Origin: Typhlomys cinereus
Lineage: Eukaryota > Chordata > Mammalia > Rodentia > Platacanthomyidae
Length of the DNA stretch: 64,000 nt
Assembly (NCBI GenBank): GCA_023101885.1
Contig: JALPQD010000053.1
Span: 4,342,447-4,406,446, forward strand
Reading direction: 5' to 3'
The position numbers and the translations under genes are program-made. The notes beneath the pieces are model-generated. The model was given only the letters and a program-made list of their open reading frames with translations. It was not told the origin of the DNA and ran no database searches. How positions within the stretch are numbered: position 1 is the stretch's first letter; each line of letters opens with the position of its first letter. Shown piece after piece: positions 11,817 through 24,194 of this stretch.

Positions 11817-12003
11817 TTTTTTTTTTTTTTTTAAGTTTTTATTTAGAGTTGGGAGTCTCTTTACATAGCTCAGGCTAGCTTCGTGCTCCCAATCTTTCTT
11901 TTTCTTTAATTCTGTTAGCAATGTATTTTGTGTGTTTTCATCATCCAATCTCTTATGCTTCCCTGGTGCTGGAATGACAGGTAGGTGGCACCATAACCAA
12001 CTT
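11817..12003 (-). repeat. B1-like SINE, reverse
   Basis: A T run of about 15 is followed by CATAGCTCAGGCTAGCTTCG, GGTGCTGGAATGACAGGTAG and GTGGCACCATAACC, which is a decayed B1 read backwards. Confidence 0.55.
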
Positions 12004-12835
12004 TTTCCCTCCCTCTGTGAGACTCCAGCTGTTTTTATACCACTCATCAAACGGACTTTTCTTTCTTTATTGTCTCGCTTTGGCACTTTTGTTGAAAAAT
12101 CAAATGAACTTTTGCTTCTGGCCATCATGGTGAAGCGGAGACTAGATTTATCGTGGAGCCTTAAAAACACTAAAGACCTGAAGAAAAGTCTCCACTGGAC
12201 AGCAGGCAGCATTGGCAAGCCATCCCTGTGATGGAGGAGAGTTGGCCACTCCCCAGGGGTCATCAGGGCAAACTCCAAGCTGCAGCTTGGGCAGGAAGGG
12301 TGGGGCAGACTTACATAGAGACCACGAGTTCCTGGAGTGCATAGTTGGGAAGGCAGAGGCACCCAGAATTCCCCAGCACAGAAAGGAGGGCTACCAGTGC
12401 CCCGCCCTCAGCACCCTGACAGTTTGCACTAAGTCAGGTGTATGTCGTTGGCTGGGTTTAGTGATGTTCTGGCCACCCTCGGGGTGCCATGTGGATCACA
12501 TCTCTTTCTGCATAGAGCTCGGTTTTCTGGTGAAATTCCCTGTCTTCCCCCACCTGGATTCAAGGCCTGCCCACCCGGGGATTCTCTCTCCATCTGCATC
12601 ACTCACTAGTCTGCGTTTGGCTTGTGGTAGGACAGGGCTGGGGAGGCATTTCCACCCCATTTCTGTCCTGTCTCTCAATCACACATGTCTACACGCTGCA
12701 GTCTTCTGAGAAATTGCCACTGAAGTCTCAGGAAAAGAGTCAGCATGATTGTGTGCTAGCACCCCGCTCTTGGTGTTTGAGGCTTCTAGTGACTTCAAAT
12801 TACTATGCTTTGGCTGTATTTAAGAATTTGCTAAA
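12004..12835. other. Intergenic, moderate GC, no gene recognised
   Basis: Several frames overlap here (up to 165 codons at 12212-12709), but none shows a domain, codon-phase conservation or splice support. Confidence 0.45.
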
Positions 12836-12880
12836 ATGTGGGCTGATGAGGTAGTTCAGCAGGTAAATGCCTTTGCAGCC

Positions 12881-12911
<31 letters not shown>

Positions 12912-12995
12912 TGTATATAGCCTCCATTCATGCACCTTGGCATGTGTATACACATTCACATGCACACGTATATATACAAGAATGGGCAATAAATG
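12836..12995 (+). repeat. B3-like SINE head with (TATG)n
   Basis: GGGCTGATGAGGTAGTTCAG and CAGGTAAATGCCTTTGCAGC match a B2/B3-type tRNA head. A perfect TATG tetranucleotide run covers 12882-12917, then A-rich AATAAATGAATAATG. Confidence 0.55.
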
Positions 12996-13390
12996 AATAA
13001 TGTTAAGAAAAAGAATTCATTAAAATTTTAGCTGGGTTTTTTCCTACTTACTTTTTTGGGCAGCCAGGTCTTCCTCTGCTGCCAAACTGAACAAGGTATG
13101 TGTCCCCATTTCTCTTGGAGTTACTTGTCACTCTGAAGCTATGTTTATGTCATCGTCTCATGGGGTCACCCTTCAGATGGACTCAAAGACAAGTTATGAT
13201 ATTTTACAGTGTAAAGCTCTTGTCACCAGGGTGGAAACCATGTTCTGTTACTAAGTAAAACAGAACTTCTGCCTCATTCATTTTAATAGATACTGAGTAC
13301 TTTGCTTGGCGGCTCTGCACATGCAGAAAATAAAACGTGGTCTTTGCTGTCTGCTCCCTGAGCTAGGAGTGATTCTAAAAGGCACAGTCA

Positions 13391-13684
13391 CGGGGCTGGA
13401 GAGGTAGCTCAGGGGTTAAGCCTCTGGCTTGCAGGCGGAAGGTCCTGAGTTCGGATCCTAGACCCCACGTATAGACGCCAGGTGGAAGCGGGGGTGGCCT
13501 GCGTTTCTGGTCCTGGTAGGGCGGAGCCTGTGAATCCCAGGGCAGAGTAAACAAGGAGGTGGAGGCCTCCATGGTGGTTCCCGAATTCGTAGCGGTTCTA
13601 CATGCGCACATACATACATACGCACACACGCGCACATACATATGAATAACTGAATAAATAATAATAGTAATAATAAAATTAAGA
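13391..13684 (+). repeat. B2-head SINE of the abundant family, copy 2 (best preserved)
   Basis: It begins GGGCTGGAGAGGTAGCTCAG with GGGTTAAGCCTCTGGCTTGC (box A region) and has CCTGAGTTCGGATCCTAG (box B). The body includes CGCCAGGTGGAAGC, GGAGCCTGTGAATCCCAGG and a CA-rich tail followed by AATAATAGTAATAATAAAAT. It is closest to the copy at 25235-25508, to which it is near-identical over long stretches, suggesting recent activity. Confidence 0.82.
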
Positions 13685-13689
13685 GGCAC

Positions 13690-15900
13690 AGCCTCAGCAG
13701 GATGTGATCTCTTCCATCACACGTGACAGTCAGGCACTGAGTCTTTCTGGGGCAGCGAAGCAGCCATAATCTGGGAAGTCCAATTGGTACTGACGCCTTG
13801 CAGAGATTTCCAGGTGATGGAGGAGAGCACAACCAGACAGAGAGAACACCTCACTTATAGTCAGTGGTCTGGAAGAGTTTCTTCAGGGGGTCCTGGTCCT
13901 AAATCCCAAATTTCTGCTTGCTGCTGGCGTTTCCTGACAGTTACTCCTTTAAGATGCAAGCTGGTTATATTTAGCTACTTTTGTAAGCTCCACAAACACT
14001 TAGCAAAAACAGCTTAAGGAAGGAAGGATTTGGGCCTGAGGGTTTCAGTATTCGAACTCAGGGCTAACAGGAAGCAGAGCTAGAAGATTACAGGAGGGGG
14101 CCAGGGCGCAGGGCCCCAAGAACACACTGTCAGTAACCTGTTTGCTCCAACTAGGCCCCACCTCCTTTTTTTTGCCACTTCCAAAAATGCCAATACAGCA
14201 TAAATCCATTAGGCATTAATTTATTGGTTAAGTCAGAGCAATCAAGTCTAATTGTCTCTGGAGACATCATCACAAGCACACCCAGAGGTGGGCTTTACTA
14301 TTCTCCTGGGCATTCCTTAATCCAAGTTGCCAAAATCAACCATCAGTTACCTGACAATTCTCCCCACATATGTGAGTTTAGGAAATCTGGCCTTGTCTGA
14401 GCTTTTAAAGTGCCCTTTGTGTCTTTCTCATCAGGCCCACAGCCCACAAGCTCCTCAAGGGAAGTACGGATGACTATCTCAACATTCCCAGACTCCTCCA
14501 CCTCCATCCCAACACCCTACTCATTCTTGAGAAGAGATAGGTAAGTGACAGATGAAATGAAAGTGAATAGTATTCCTGCATGCCTTACCAGAGTGGCTCT
14601 CTGGCCACTACCGCTCAGGTCTGAATGGAGGTGAGGTGTCCGAGCTGTGCATGTAACATGTAATGAAATGATCCGGTCATTTTGCCTATTTCTAACTGAA
14701 GAGAGGCAGCCATCTTATTCCAGGCAGTGACTCCCTCCTGGAATTTGCAAGTCTGGTCTTTTCTAAATGTTAACTTTGCATGAGCTAAATTATTCATTCA
14801 TTCCGCTAACCCAGTGACATTTTGATTGCTGCAGTCACTGTTTAAATTTTGAATGGTCTCAGAGTCTATCCATGCCTGTCTCGGATGTAGTAATAACTGC
14901 AAGCGGAGGATAAGGAATTGTTTGCTCTGCAACCCTGGGTTCTACCGTAATGTAACAGAGCAAGTAATTTCCACTAAAACCAAGGAAACAAAGGTGGCAT
15001 CTGTTTGCAAATGCGACATTCTTTCCCATGGGAAGTGTTTCAAATGTGTTTTGGTCCTGCCTCTTGCTTCTGCCTGCCTCCTCGCCTCTCACCAGCAGAA
15101 AGAACAAAGTCATTTTTTTTTTTTCCAGAACAGAACGCAGCTGGGGTAGACAGGATAAAAGAGCAACCTGAAATATAAAACGCAACAATTTTCTATCTAC
15201 TAGTTAATTTGTGGGAAAATTGAGGCTGTCAGATAAAAATAGGAAGATCTGTTTGCATAGGCATAGTTCAGTAATGACTCCAGTGTCCCAAATAAATAAA
15301 ACAACAGACACTTGTACTGATGTTTATAGTTTTGGTTGCAGAGCCAAGGGAGAAATGAAATCTGGGGCAACTGGGAGGGAGGACTCAGAGTGGCCTGGCC
15401 GAGGGGTCATGGTGGAACTGGCTCTTGAGGATGCCTGAGAGTTGATAAAGGAAGACTTTCCCGCAAGAGTGGGAGAACCAGATAACAATGATGTGGGCTT
15501 AGCTGGTGCCTCCAGTTAATCAGTTCAGTTCTAACTAATCACCCATGTTCTTTTTATTGCCTGTATTTTTCCCTCTATGGTAAAATAGAACCAAGCCACC
15601 CTGAAGCGTAAACTCTTTCAGATTACAGAACTGTGCTGTGGTCTTCTTTATTCAGATACCCAGACTGCTTCTGTTGGACTCTTGCTTCTTTGATGATGCT
15701 GCTTCTTACATCCCACAGCCTTCCCAAAGTTCTCTTTCCTCGATTGTCTCTACTTGTTCCTGTCCATTAGTGTCCAGGGAATAAGCGATTAGAAGGAATC
15801 CTTCAGGTGGGGTCTGAAAATAATGTCACAGCTTGCAAACAAACACACCAAGCTCAGTTTGTAGTTTCATCACCACTCACGTTTAACAAGTGCTTGTTGA
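13690..15900. other. Intergenic, no gene recognised
   Basis: Unique-looking sequence with incidental frames. A T run with pyrimidines lies at 15113-15126. Antisense frames at 14859-15188 end against this run and show no family signature. Confidence 0.45.
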
Positions 15901-15904
15901 GCAC

Positions 15905-16240
15905 CTATTGTGTTAGTTACTTTTCTTGTCACCATGACAAGATACTTGATGGAGTAACTTGGATCATTTATGTTGGTTCATAGTTTCAGAGGTTTCCGCT
16001 CTATCCCTTGGTTCTGCTGATTTTGGACCTATAGGGAGGCAAAACCTCATGTCAGTGGAAAGTGGAGAAGAAGACTAGTCACTGTATAGCAGACAGGGAG
16101 CAGAGAGGAGCAATGACAGTAATGTGGGGTTTTGATCTCCTGGCTGTGCTCGCCAAATGATGCAGGGTGCCTCTGGGGTCTGTATGTGTCCAGGTTCTTG
16201 TGTTCAGGAGTCGAAGATTGAAACCAGAACACACCTAAAA
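15905..16240 (+). repeat. URR1-like dispersed repeat
   Basis: GTTAGTTACTTTTCTTGTCA, CCATGACAAGATACTTGATG and GGTTCATAGTTTCAGAGG correspond to the familiar rodent repeat that opens with GTTACTTTTCTGTTGC and TGTGATAAAATACC (URR1, hAT-Charlie-like). The distal end is diverged. Confidence 0.55.
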
Positions 16241-17515
16241 GATTAAGGCAGTTTATTAGAGGCGAGAAAGAACGAAACTTAGAGGCATGAATCCATGAGT
16301 GGCAAGAAAGCCGTCTAATGGCTGGCAGGGTCAGTTATATTTAGCACTTAGGCAAGGGGTGAGGTAATGGCGTCTTCTTATTGGTTAGCTCCAGTTTCTG
16401 CAAACCTGATTGGAACTTTTGATTCTCCACATCTCACTGGTCTATTCATACTGAGGAACTCAGTTGATCTTGTGCCTCCCCTGACCTGTAGTAGGGCTTA
16501 TCTACAATGGAGAACTAATCTCCATATCTTTTCATGAACTGAGGGCTGGGGGAAATTGTCCACTTCATCTCCCTGAAGGATTAGAGTCAGTTCTTCTGGA
16601 ACAATAAGGTGTGTTTCTTCAAGGTAATCCCAGCAGTGGGATGACCTTTGAAGACCTTCAGAGACCGTCCCATCGTGGCTGCTCTAAAACTGTCCAAGAG
16701 CCATGATTTCATTTTGAGCGTATTTATTCTTTGCAACAACTTTATTGACATACATTACATGTAATGATACATACAATGTATAAATGTTAACAGACAGGTA
16801 TTATATGTAAGGTATTTACCCCCCAAAACGCACCTCACCATGGACTAAATGGAAATTTTATGGAGTTCCAGAACTGCCAGGCCAATCAGTTCAATCATAG
16901 AAAGAGGGAGAGATAAAAGCGACCTGGAAAGGGGACCGGTGGGTTTTATACCCTCGGGTTGGTAGGTGGGACCTGTGTCAAGCCCAGGAAGTGCAGCTGA
17001 AATCAATCAGTCTTTGACCTTGGTCCTGCTAGCACTAAAAGTCATATAAGCATATGCTCTTGCATTAAACAGAAGCTCTGCCCTGAGAAGGGAGGATAGA
17101 GGAGCATGTTTGATCTTTGAAAAAGAAGATAAATAAAATTTTCTTTGAAGTATCAGCTGCTGCTTTTGCAGACCCAGTTTCCTCTGTACTCAGCGGCATG
17201 GGGAGCGCCTCCTCTGGGCACTTCAAAACGTGCTGCACTCGAATGAGCCAAGGCGCTCGCGGGATCACTTGGTAGTTTCTTCCTAATTCTTTTATACATT
17301 TTTCCCCTAAACTGTTTTCAGTCTTCAAAGTCGGAGCCTTTTAAAAAAGGGAGGACTTTCCTGAAGCTGGGGAGTAGCCAGCACAGTGCAGCAGAACGGA
17401 GGGAGTAGCTGTCCTCCTCCCCGTTGGCAAGAACCTCGGGGTTGAATGCTTGAGCGTGTTCAATGTCTCCAGTGGAGGGTCAAAGGCAAAGAGTTCTGGT
17501 TGCTTTCTTGTCTCC
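16241..17515. other. Intergenic, no gene recognised
   Basis: 16725-16830 (TTTATTGACATACATTACAT) may be the end of an ancient L1. Nothing else is supported. Antisense frames at 17065-17610 are incidental. Confidence 0.4.
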
Positions 17516-17518
17516 CCC

Positions 17519-17610
17519 ATCCACAGCTCTCTCTGTCTCTCTGTCTCTGTCTTTCTCTGTTTCTGTGTGTATATGCCTGTGTATGTGTGTGTGTGTTTAT
17601 GGGTAGACAT
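17519..17610. repeat. CT/TG-rich simple repeat
   Basis: TCTCTGTCTCTCTGTCTC passes into TGTGTATGTGTGTGTGTG. Confidence 0.75.
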
Positions 17611-17634
17611 GTATGTATATGCTGGTTTTCATTT

Positions 17635-17752
17635 TTCTTTTTCTTTTTTTTTCTTTTTCGAGATAGAATTGTTATGTAGCCCAGGCTGGCCTTGAACTCT
17701 TGATTCTCATGCTTCAGAGAGGCCTATGGCACCATGCCAGGTTTCCTGATTT
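17635..17752 (-). repeat. B1-type SINE, reverse
   Basis: A T-rich run, then CGAGATAGAATTGTTATGTA, GCCCAGGCTGGCCTTGAACT and GGCACCATGCCAGGTTTCC, is a reversed B1. Confidence 0.7.
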
Positions 17753-20012
17753 CTAAAGTTGACATAGTTACAGAATAAACATAAGCGGTCTGTATGACTG
17801 CAGTCTACCCTGCAGCATGAATCATCTCAGAAGCTCCCTCTACCCTGACCCTTCGGTCAACCCGTCAACCGTGAGGTTCTCTACTTTGATAGCCTCCAAC
17901 CAATACATAAGATAAGCCTCATTGTCCCTTGACTTCAACATATCAGTGACCTTCACCTTGATGGTCTTTCAACAACCTATCCCTGAGGAGATTCTCCATG
18001 GTTCCATCACTCTGAGAGTGCTGAGACTTCCAGCTTGGATGTGAACTAGTAGGAAGCCTTCAGTTGTCATGAAGAGCACAATGCTGTTGGCTGAGACTGG
18101 AGACAGTTCATTGTCAGCCTCCCTTCTGTCCCCATGGAGCTGGGGACATTTTAGCTCAGCAGACACAAGCAGCACAAGTAGACATGTGGTCTGCAACTTT
18201 CAAGATTCCTCACAGAAAGAAGAAATCCATTTTGACTCCTTCCAATGGAGGTATGACAACAGGGACTCAAACGGTGTTCTCAGCCATCGGCTAAAAAGCT
18301 GTCATATCTAGTGGGAGGTTCTTGTGATCACAGGACTTTGTCGCAACCTTGCATCATTTACAAGGAGAAAATTAGCCTTTGCTTTGTGTAGCACACTGCT
18401 CTTTGGTTTTTTGTCCCATGTAGTGAACCATAATATTTGCAGCCTCAACCCCTTACTGAATCTTCTCCCCATTTTGTTTGCATCTCAACTTCATCCAGAC
18501 CTTGATTCTGTTTCTTTCAGACTTCTTTTCTTGGCATGACTTCCCTCTTTATCCAAGCAGCCTCCACAGGCCCTGCAATATTTATCATGAAGTGAGTCAG
18601 AGCTCCCTAGGGTACACAGAAATTACTTTGCTATCCTTGTGCCCGAGCGCTGGAGGATCTGTCTGCAGATGGGATCCCCAAGGGAGGCACTGCTTCTCAG
18701 TCCAGAGAATGCCAGTCTGCCAGGACTGCTGCCTGCCCCCAGGCTGGAGAAAAGGCTCTGCAGCTGTGTTAGTGCCCGGCAGAGTCTTGAAGTGGCACTC
18801 ACTGGCCGAAAGGACCCATGGACAATGCTGACTCCTTTATAAGTAGTGTTGGTAGAAGACGCGACGATTCAGCGCTGGCAGCCCAGGGGGACATACCACA
18901 GAGGAGGCAAGAAGCGCTGGAGCTCCACCAATCAGAAGCCAGTACCAGTACTACCTCCTCTGCCATGTGGCAGCCATTTGGTGATTCTGGTAAGCATGCT
19001 GGACCATAGAGCTTCCTCATTTGGATATAAAGCTGGAAAATGTCCACAGGCATCTTGACGCCAAGATTCTTTTGTAGGAAAAATGAACAAGAAAGGTAAG
19101 TCTGATGGTAGCCATCCAAGACTGACATCCAAGAGCGACATCCAAGAGTGACATCAAGAGCAAGCCAAGCTAATGAGCAGCCCTAAGACAAATACCATGT
19201 TTGTGGGTTTCCTTTTGTCTGTCTGCTGTCACCACAGTCCAGGGTCACCCTCTTCATGCATCCACAGTACCCTAAGATACAGTTAGGGGACTTCACCTTT
19301 CTCTCCCATGGCACGCCAGAGATTGGGATGTTGATTAACTGAAATACTCTTGACCATAGACTTTAAACTGAGCCCTGAAAGCTAGTCACATAATAACTGA
19401 GTTAACTGGATTGACTGAGAAAAAAGAAGTAGCAGCCCTTCCCTTGTGGGAGCCACAGATCTATTATTAGACAGACCTTTCCAGAAAATGTCTTCTCTCG
19501 AGCTGCCTCACTGTTGCTCAGACAGGTGCCCCCACTCCAGCCCTCTCCCTTCCACCTCTGCCAAATCAAATGTGTTCTGAGACAGAAAGGTATGCCGTGA
19601 TCTCTTTAGATCAAGGGCCCCGTGGGAACAGAGCAGGAGCAGATAAATGGAGGGGACAGATGGAAAGAGGGAGAAGAGAACACAGAGGCAACCGGAGCAA
19701 GGAGAGGAAACGACTTGTCACAAGCAGGAGAACACGGCCATGGCGGAGGCGGAGGCATCAGACATCGTTTCTCATCCAGCTCAGCTGGTGGGACAAGTGC
19801 TTTGTGGGTCAAATTGAACACCACTGGGGTGGGCCTACTCCAGGCTGGCCTGCTATTTGTTATTCAGGCAGCGTATACGCCTCATGTGCACCAGCATACA
19901 CACCTGCACAATTCATGGTAGAATAGGTTTCCCACAACGGGGTCTTATTTACCCGGGTCATGGTTTTAACGTAGTCTCACCTTACAAGAAAGAACTGCTT
20001 GACCTGGATGTT
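17753..20012. other. Intergenic; weak hint of a promoter and splice donor at 18.83-19.10 kb
   Basis: A TTTATAAG box at about 18836 precedes a GC-richer stretch. AAATGAACAAGAAAG|GTAAGT at 19081-19100 is a strong donor. No coding region with family resemblance is visible, and frames up to 118 codons (19570-19926) look incidental. Confidence 0.35.
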
Positions 20013-20265
20013 GCAGTTACTTTTCTTTCTGCTGCTGTAAGAAAATACTCATACGCAACTTAAAGTGAGAAAAAGGGAGATTTTTCTGAGCTTACGGTTC
20101 TAGATGGAAGATGTATTCCATTAAAGCAAACGTGGCATAGCTGGGTGGCAGGAACTGCTCAGGTTACTGCAGCCATCATGAAGGCAGAGAAAACATGACC
20201 CCGTGGGGAACAAGTCACACGCCAGCAAACCTCGCAGCCACACCTGTGCTGGTATTCTCAAAAAT
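20013..20265 (+). repeat. URR1-like dispersed repeat
   Basis: CAGTTACTTTTCTTTCTGCT, GCTGTAAGAAAATACTCATA and CTTACGGTTCTAGATGG, with ACTGCAGCCATCATGAAGGC, share the order seen at 30295-30640. Confidence 0.6.
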
Positions 20266-21029
20266 GAATCACAAGCATTCTAGTAATCGTGAATGATTCT
20301 GTAGCAAGGGGCAAGCTGGACAGTTCAGGGACTGGTGATGGTGCTGTAAACTCCTGATGCCTTCCATGAGCCCATAGTAGACCACTGGGCGGGGCTGGAG
20401 CTGAAATAGCTACTGAATGATTGACAGACAGGGTCACTTCAGTCCCTGGGATAGGCTTTGTGTCTCGAGGATAGATGGAGGTGTCTGTTCCCAGGTCTCT
20501 GGGCATAAGCCCCAGACATGCTCTCTCTCACTCTTATGTGAAAGTGATGATGAAGGTTGACTGTCTCATTGCCTGTAGATGTCACAAGCCACTGCAGAGT
20601 GCCACACCGTCTGCTGTGCCCTGACCTTGTCTTGTCTCATGAGCTACTCTGGATGCATTTGCCAGTGCTGTGTCTTCTCTGGAGAACAAGATCTGGGTTT
20701 TAGTTGGTTCTGGGACCAGCATTTGGGACAGTAGCCAGGAGGACTGGGTGCTCAAATGCATTTGCTGACTGAAGAGATACATGGACACCTTCCGCAGATG
20801 GCCCCCAGAGGACCTGGCTAGAACAGAGTTTAATGTTTCCAGATATACGCGGAAATGTTCCTGGGGCTCTCGCATGGGGTCAGTGGCAGAGCGGTCAAAT
20901 CATACAAAAGCACGTCTCAGCTGTGAGCATGAGCTTGTGGTAAGTGGGTTTGGCCCAGTGTCTGAACTGCTGGCTTCATCTTGACCTGCTCGTGGCCTAA
21001 CTGACGTCTCAAAGACTTGTTTCCTCATT
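20266..21029. other. Intergenic, no feature recognised
   Basis: Unique-looking sequence with incidental open frames on both strands. Confidence 0.4.
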
Positions 21030-21405
21030 GTATTAGTCATCTGTCAATCACTGTGACAAAGCACCCAAGACAGTCAACTTAGAAAGAGTAGGTTAATTTG
21101 GACTCATAGTTTCAGAGAGTTCAGTCTGTGGTTGCTTGGCCCTGTTTAGTTGGGGCCTTTGGTGGCACATTGCACAATGGCAAAGAGGGTTGCTCACCTT
21201 TTGGCAGCCAGGAAAACAAGAGAGATGGGAAGCGGCTGGGGTCCCAGTATCTCCTTCAAGGGCCCAAGGACCTACTAGTTTCTTTCCACCAGGCCTCACC
21301 TCTAAAGGTTTTACCATCTCCCCAAAGTACCACAGATGGAGGACCAACCTTTAACAGAACTTTGGGGGGTATCCAAAAACCAATTTATAACCCCCATCTG
21401 AAACT
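21030..21405 (+). repeat. URR1-like dispersed repeat
   Basis: TATTAGTCATCTGTCAATCA, CTGTGACAAAGCACCCAAG, GACTCATAGTTTCAGAGAG, CCTCACCTCTAAAGGTTTT and CATCTCCCCAAAGTACCAC follow the order of URR1-like copies. Frames of up to 125 codons inside are incidental. Confidence 0.6.
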
Positions 21406-21999
21406 AGAGTATGCAGCTATCCTAGACTGCGGTAACAAACGGGATAGTACTTGGTACACGGCCAAGCACACACTCAGGATAGCTGTCATGCTCATAGTTA
21501 CTTAGGAGACTTGCACTCATTAGGTTCAGTCTACAGTCCTGGAGCTCAGGTGGAGGTGCGCTTACTAGAGACACAGGAGACAGCCATGCTTCTAAACCCT
21601 TCCTCTTCCTGTCGCCCCCTCCTCCTGAGCCTGCAATAGCTCAGCATCTGATTCAGTATGCCTTGGAGACTTCCCAAGGGGGTGGAGCAAGGGCCCCTGA
21701 GAGTCTCCTAGGGAGACCAGTTAGTGGTTTGGGGAGCACTCAGTGACCAAAGATCCGAGAAAGGGAGAATTCAAATTGGAGTAAAGGTACCTAATTCTGG
21801 TCCCCAAGTCCTAGAATCAGTAACATAGTGATGTGTGTAAAAGCACTATGTCGGCCATGCCTCACCTTAAAAAGTACAGCAGGTAACCTCGCAGTGTACT
21901 GTGCTTGTGTCAGACAGCTCAGCTTCCTGGATACATGGCTTAGGCTAGAGCCTCAAAGTTCATCCTTTCGTGTAGTTGTTCCTTTAACTGACAAATGAA
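21406..21999. other. Intergenic, no feature recognised
   Basis: Unremarkable. Confidence 0.4.
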
Positions 22000-22385
22000 A
22001 GTTGTATATATTTAGGCTATATGCATAATGTTTTTGACATATGTGTTCGTTGTGTAGTAACTAAGTGAAGATAATTAGCATATCTATTAGTTCACATACT
22101 TGTCATTGGCATGTGGGAAAACTTTAAATTATACTCTCTCTCAGAACCTCCACTTGTACAGCATTTATTATGGAAGTTATCCTTTGACCATCATCTTCCT
22201 CTTCCCTCCCTTTCCCTCCCCCAGGCTCCAGCAACCAACACTCCATGACTCTGGCTTCTAAGCGATCACACGACATTTTTCTTTCTGTGCCTGATTCCTT
22301 CCACTTAGCATAGTATTTTCCAGGTTCATTCGTGTTGTCAAAAATCATGATGCTTTCTTCTTTTTTACATCTTCCTTACATGCCA
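22000..22385 (-). mobile_element. Ancient L1 (L1M-type) 3' end, reverse
   Basis: CCTGATTCCTTCCACTTAGC, ATAGTATTTTCCAGGTTCAT and TCGTGTTGTCAAAAATCATG reproduce, in reverse, the common mammalian L1M 3' end. The upstream part (TCTATTAGTTCACATACTTG) is compatible. Confidence 0.7.
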
Positions 22386-22395
22386 ATGCTCCTGG

Positions 22396-22625
22396 TCTGG
22401 AGAGATGGTCCAGGGATTAAACCTTTGCCTCACAAGCAAAAGGACCCAAGTTTGGGCACCCCACAGTCCATGTGAAATGCTGGGCAGAAATAATGGCAGT
22501 CTGCACTTTCAGACTTGGCAAACAGAAGGTAGAAAAGTCCAGGATGATTCCCAATGTCATCCTTGGGCCTCCACAGGCACATATAGTGCCCCCCCCCACA
22601 CACACACAAAGAAAAAAGAAATATT
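22396..22625 (+). repeat. B2-head SINE of the abundant family, copy 3
   Basis: TCTGGAGAGATGGTCCAGGG, ATTAAACCTTTGCCTCACAA, GAAATAATGGCAGTCTGC, AGTCCAGGATGATTCCCAA and CATCCTTGGGCCTCCACAGG match other copies. It ends in a CA run and an A-rich tail. Confidence 0.72.
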
Positions 22626-23900
22626 AATGCTCCCCTACTAAGAAAAACAATAATGGAAGTAGAAGCATTAGGTACAACTGGCGTGGACTGAAGATTGCTG
22701 AATTTGCGAGCACTATATGGGACTGCTAGAAGAACTCCTCTCCTCTACTTTTAAGGGACTCACAATCCGGTGTGCTTGTGAAAATTTAATCCTTGAATTC
22801 ACGGTCCCCAGAAGGCAGATAAAATGCCTTACCTTCCTTCCACTGCAGGTGACACATCATTTTGCTGGCGGAAGCTGGGAATAGAAATCAGCCTCTATGG
22901 GCCAGTGTGCCTGCTGGGGATGCCACCTGCCCTGCCACACGCTCAGCACTTCCGTCAGGGGAAGGCGATCTGTCATTTTAAATGCTGAGGCAGAAGTGGG
23001 GGTTCTGACGCACATGCATGATCACTGCAGTTTATCTCCCACCTAATGTGATGATTTAAAACCCATTTCACCTCTGCCGAAATGCCAAAGTGGTACTCTA
23101 GCCAGCTGCCCCTGCTGATGTTCGTAAGAGTGACGTCTGCATCCTGTTGCTAGGCAACCAGCAACCAGATGCCCCTCCCGCTTCCTGCGCATCACTGGGT
23201 AGCTCAGAGCATCACTCACTGCCATGCCAGCTGCATCCCTGAGCCAATGCTCTCTGCACAGGAGCTGTCTGCTGTCCTCCTCGAGCACCAGAGATGCTGC
23301 CCCTCTGCTCCCATGGACACAGAGTTAATACCGTGGGATCTTACAGCTGGTCTGGTCGTTGACTGCTTTACGGGACACTGTGGCCCTTAGTGCAGTGAAC
23401 CAGATTTCATTTCTAAAAGATCTGCTTGATTTTGGCTCCTCCCCTAAGTGGGTCAAGGTAAATTTAGACAAGGTCTTCAGAGACTCTGAGAATTCAGCTC
23501 AATTTGCAATTGACTTTTAAGGACTTTTTGTTCTGGGGTCAGGGAGATGCTTCCACCTTTTTTTTGAGCTCTTGCTTTAGCCAGTTAGGAGCTGAAAATG
23601 ACCTTATTCGGGTTCTAGATGGTACTTAGAAGGCAAGAAGTACCTATTATAGTCAAGAGATTGGATGCCTTTCCCAGGCAGAAATCCCTTCTGTGTCCTC
23701 AGAGGCATCAACATTGTCGATGCAGGTGGTGAGAGCCACAATTTTGCAGCCCATCCATCGTGGAAAGGTTGTTGGGTCCCTGAAATTACCATATGGAAGC
23801 AGCTTAGGGGCTTCTTGCTGACTGAAGGGGGTTTAAGACACTTTGGAAATGATAATGTCAAATGATAATGTACAAAGCAGCAAAAAGTCAATTGTTCAGA
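22626..23900. other. Intergenic, no gene recognised
   Basis: Slightly GC-richer near 22.8-23.4 kb, but no domain or splice pattern is seen. Confidence 0.4.
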
Positions 23901-23903
23901 TCC

Positions 23904-23906
23904 AAA

Positions 23907-23965
<59 letters not shown>

Positions 23966-23967
23966 AA
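23904..23967. repeat. (AAAT)n microsatellite
   Basis: About 16 perfect AAAT units. It creates a repetitive FIYL-type antisense frame that is not a gene. Confidence 0.92.
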
Positions 23968-23996
23968 GAAAAGGTGATGAGAAGAACAGCAGTGTT

Positions 23997-24015
23997 CTCT
24001 CTCTCTCTCTCTCTC
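23997..24015. repeat. (TC)n microsatellite
   Basis: About nine TC dinucleotides near the AAAT run. Confidence 0.85.
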
Positions 24016-24194
24016 TGCCACTCAGTCAACTCTGATGCTGTCCTCTTCCCCAAAGCCAAGTTTTTAATTCCCACAGCAGCAGGGGTAATGAGCACATTTG
24101 AAGTAAACAGAGAGAAGCTGTGTCCTCTATACAGGTGTGGAGACATGTTGAGTCAACGTGTTAGTAAAGTGTTATCTACGATGGAGATCTGGAG

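Noticed and set aside
11520..12362. 280-codon minus-strand open frame
   Set aside because: It runs through a reversed SINE, a TG microsatellite (giving HTHTHT) and a reversed B1 with a poly(T) run (giving KKKKK). Nothing in it resembles a protein domain.
12212..12709. 165-codon plus-strand open frame
   Set aside because: No domain, no homologue I recognise, competing frames on the other strand, and no splice or promoter context. Chance in GC-moderate DNA is enough.
19570..19926. Frames of 99-118 codons near 19.6-19.9 kb
   Set aside because: Three overlapping frames on both strands, purine-rich low complexity, no domain.
23604..24146. 180-codon minus-strand open frame
   Set aside because: Its centre is the (AAAT)n run read as repeated FIYL; the flanks are not recognisable.
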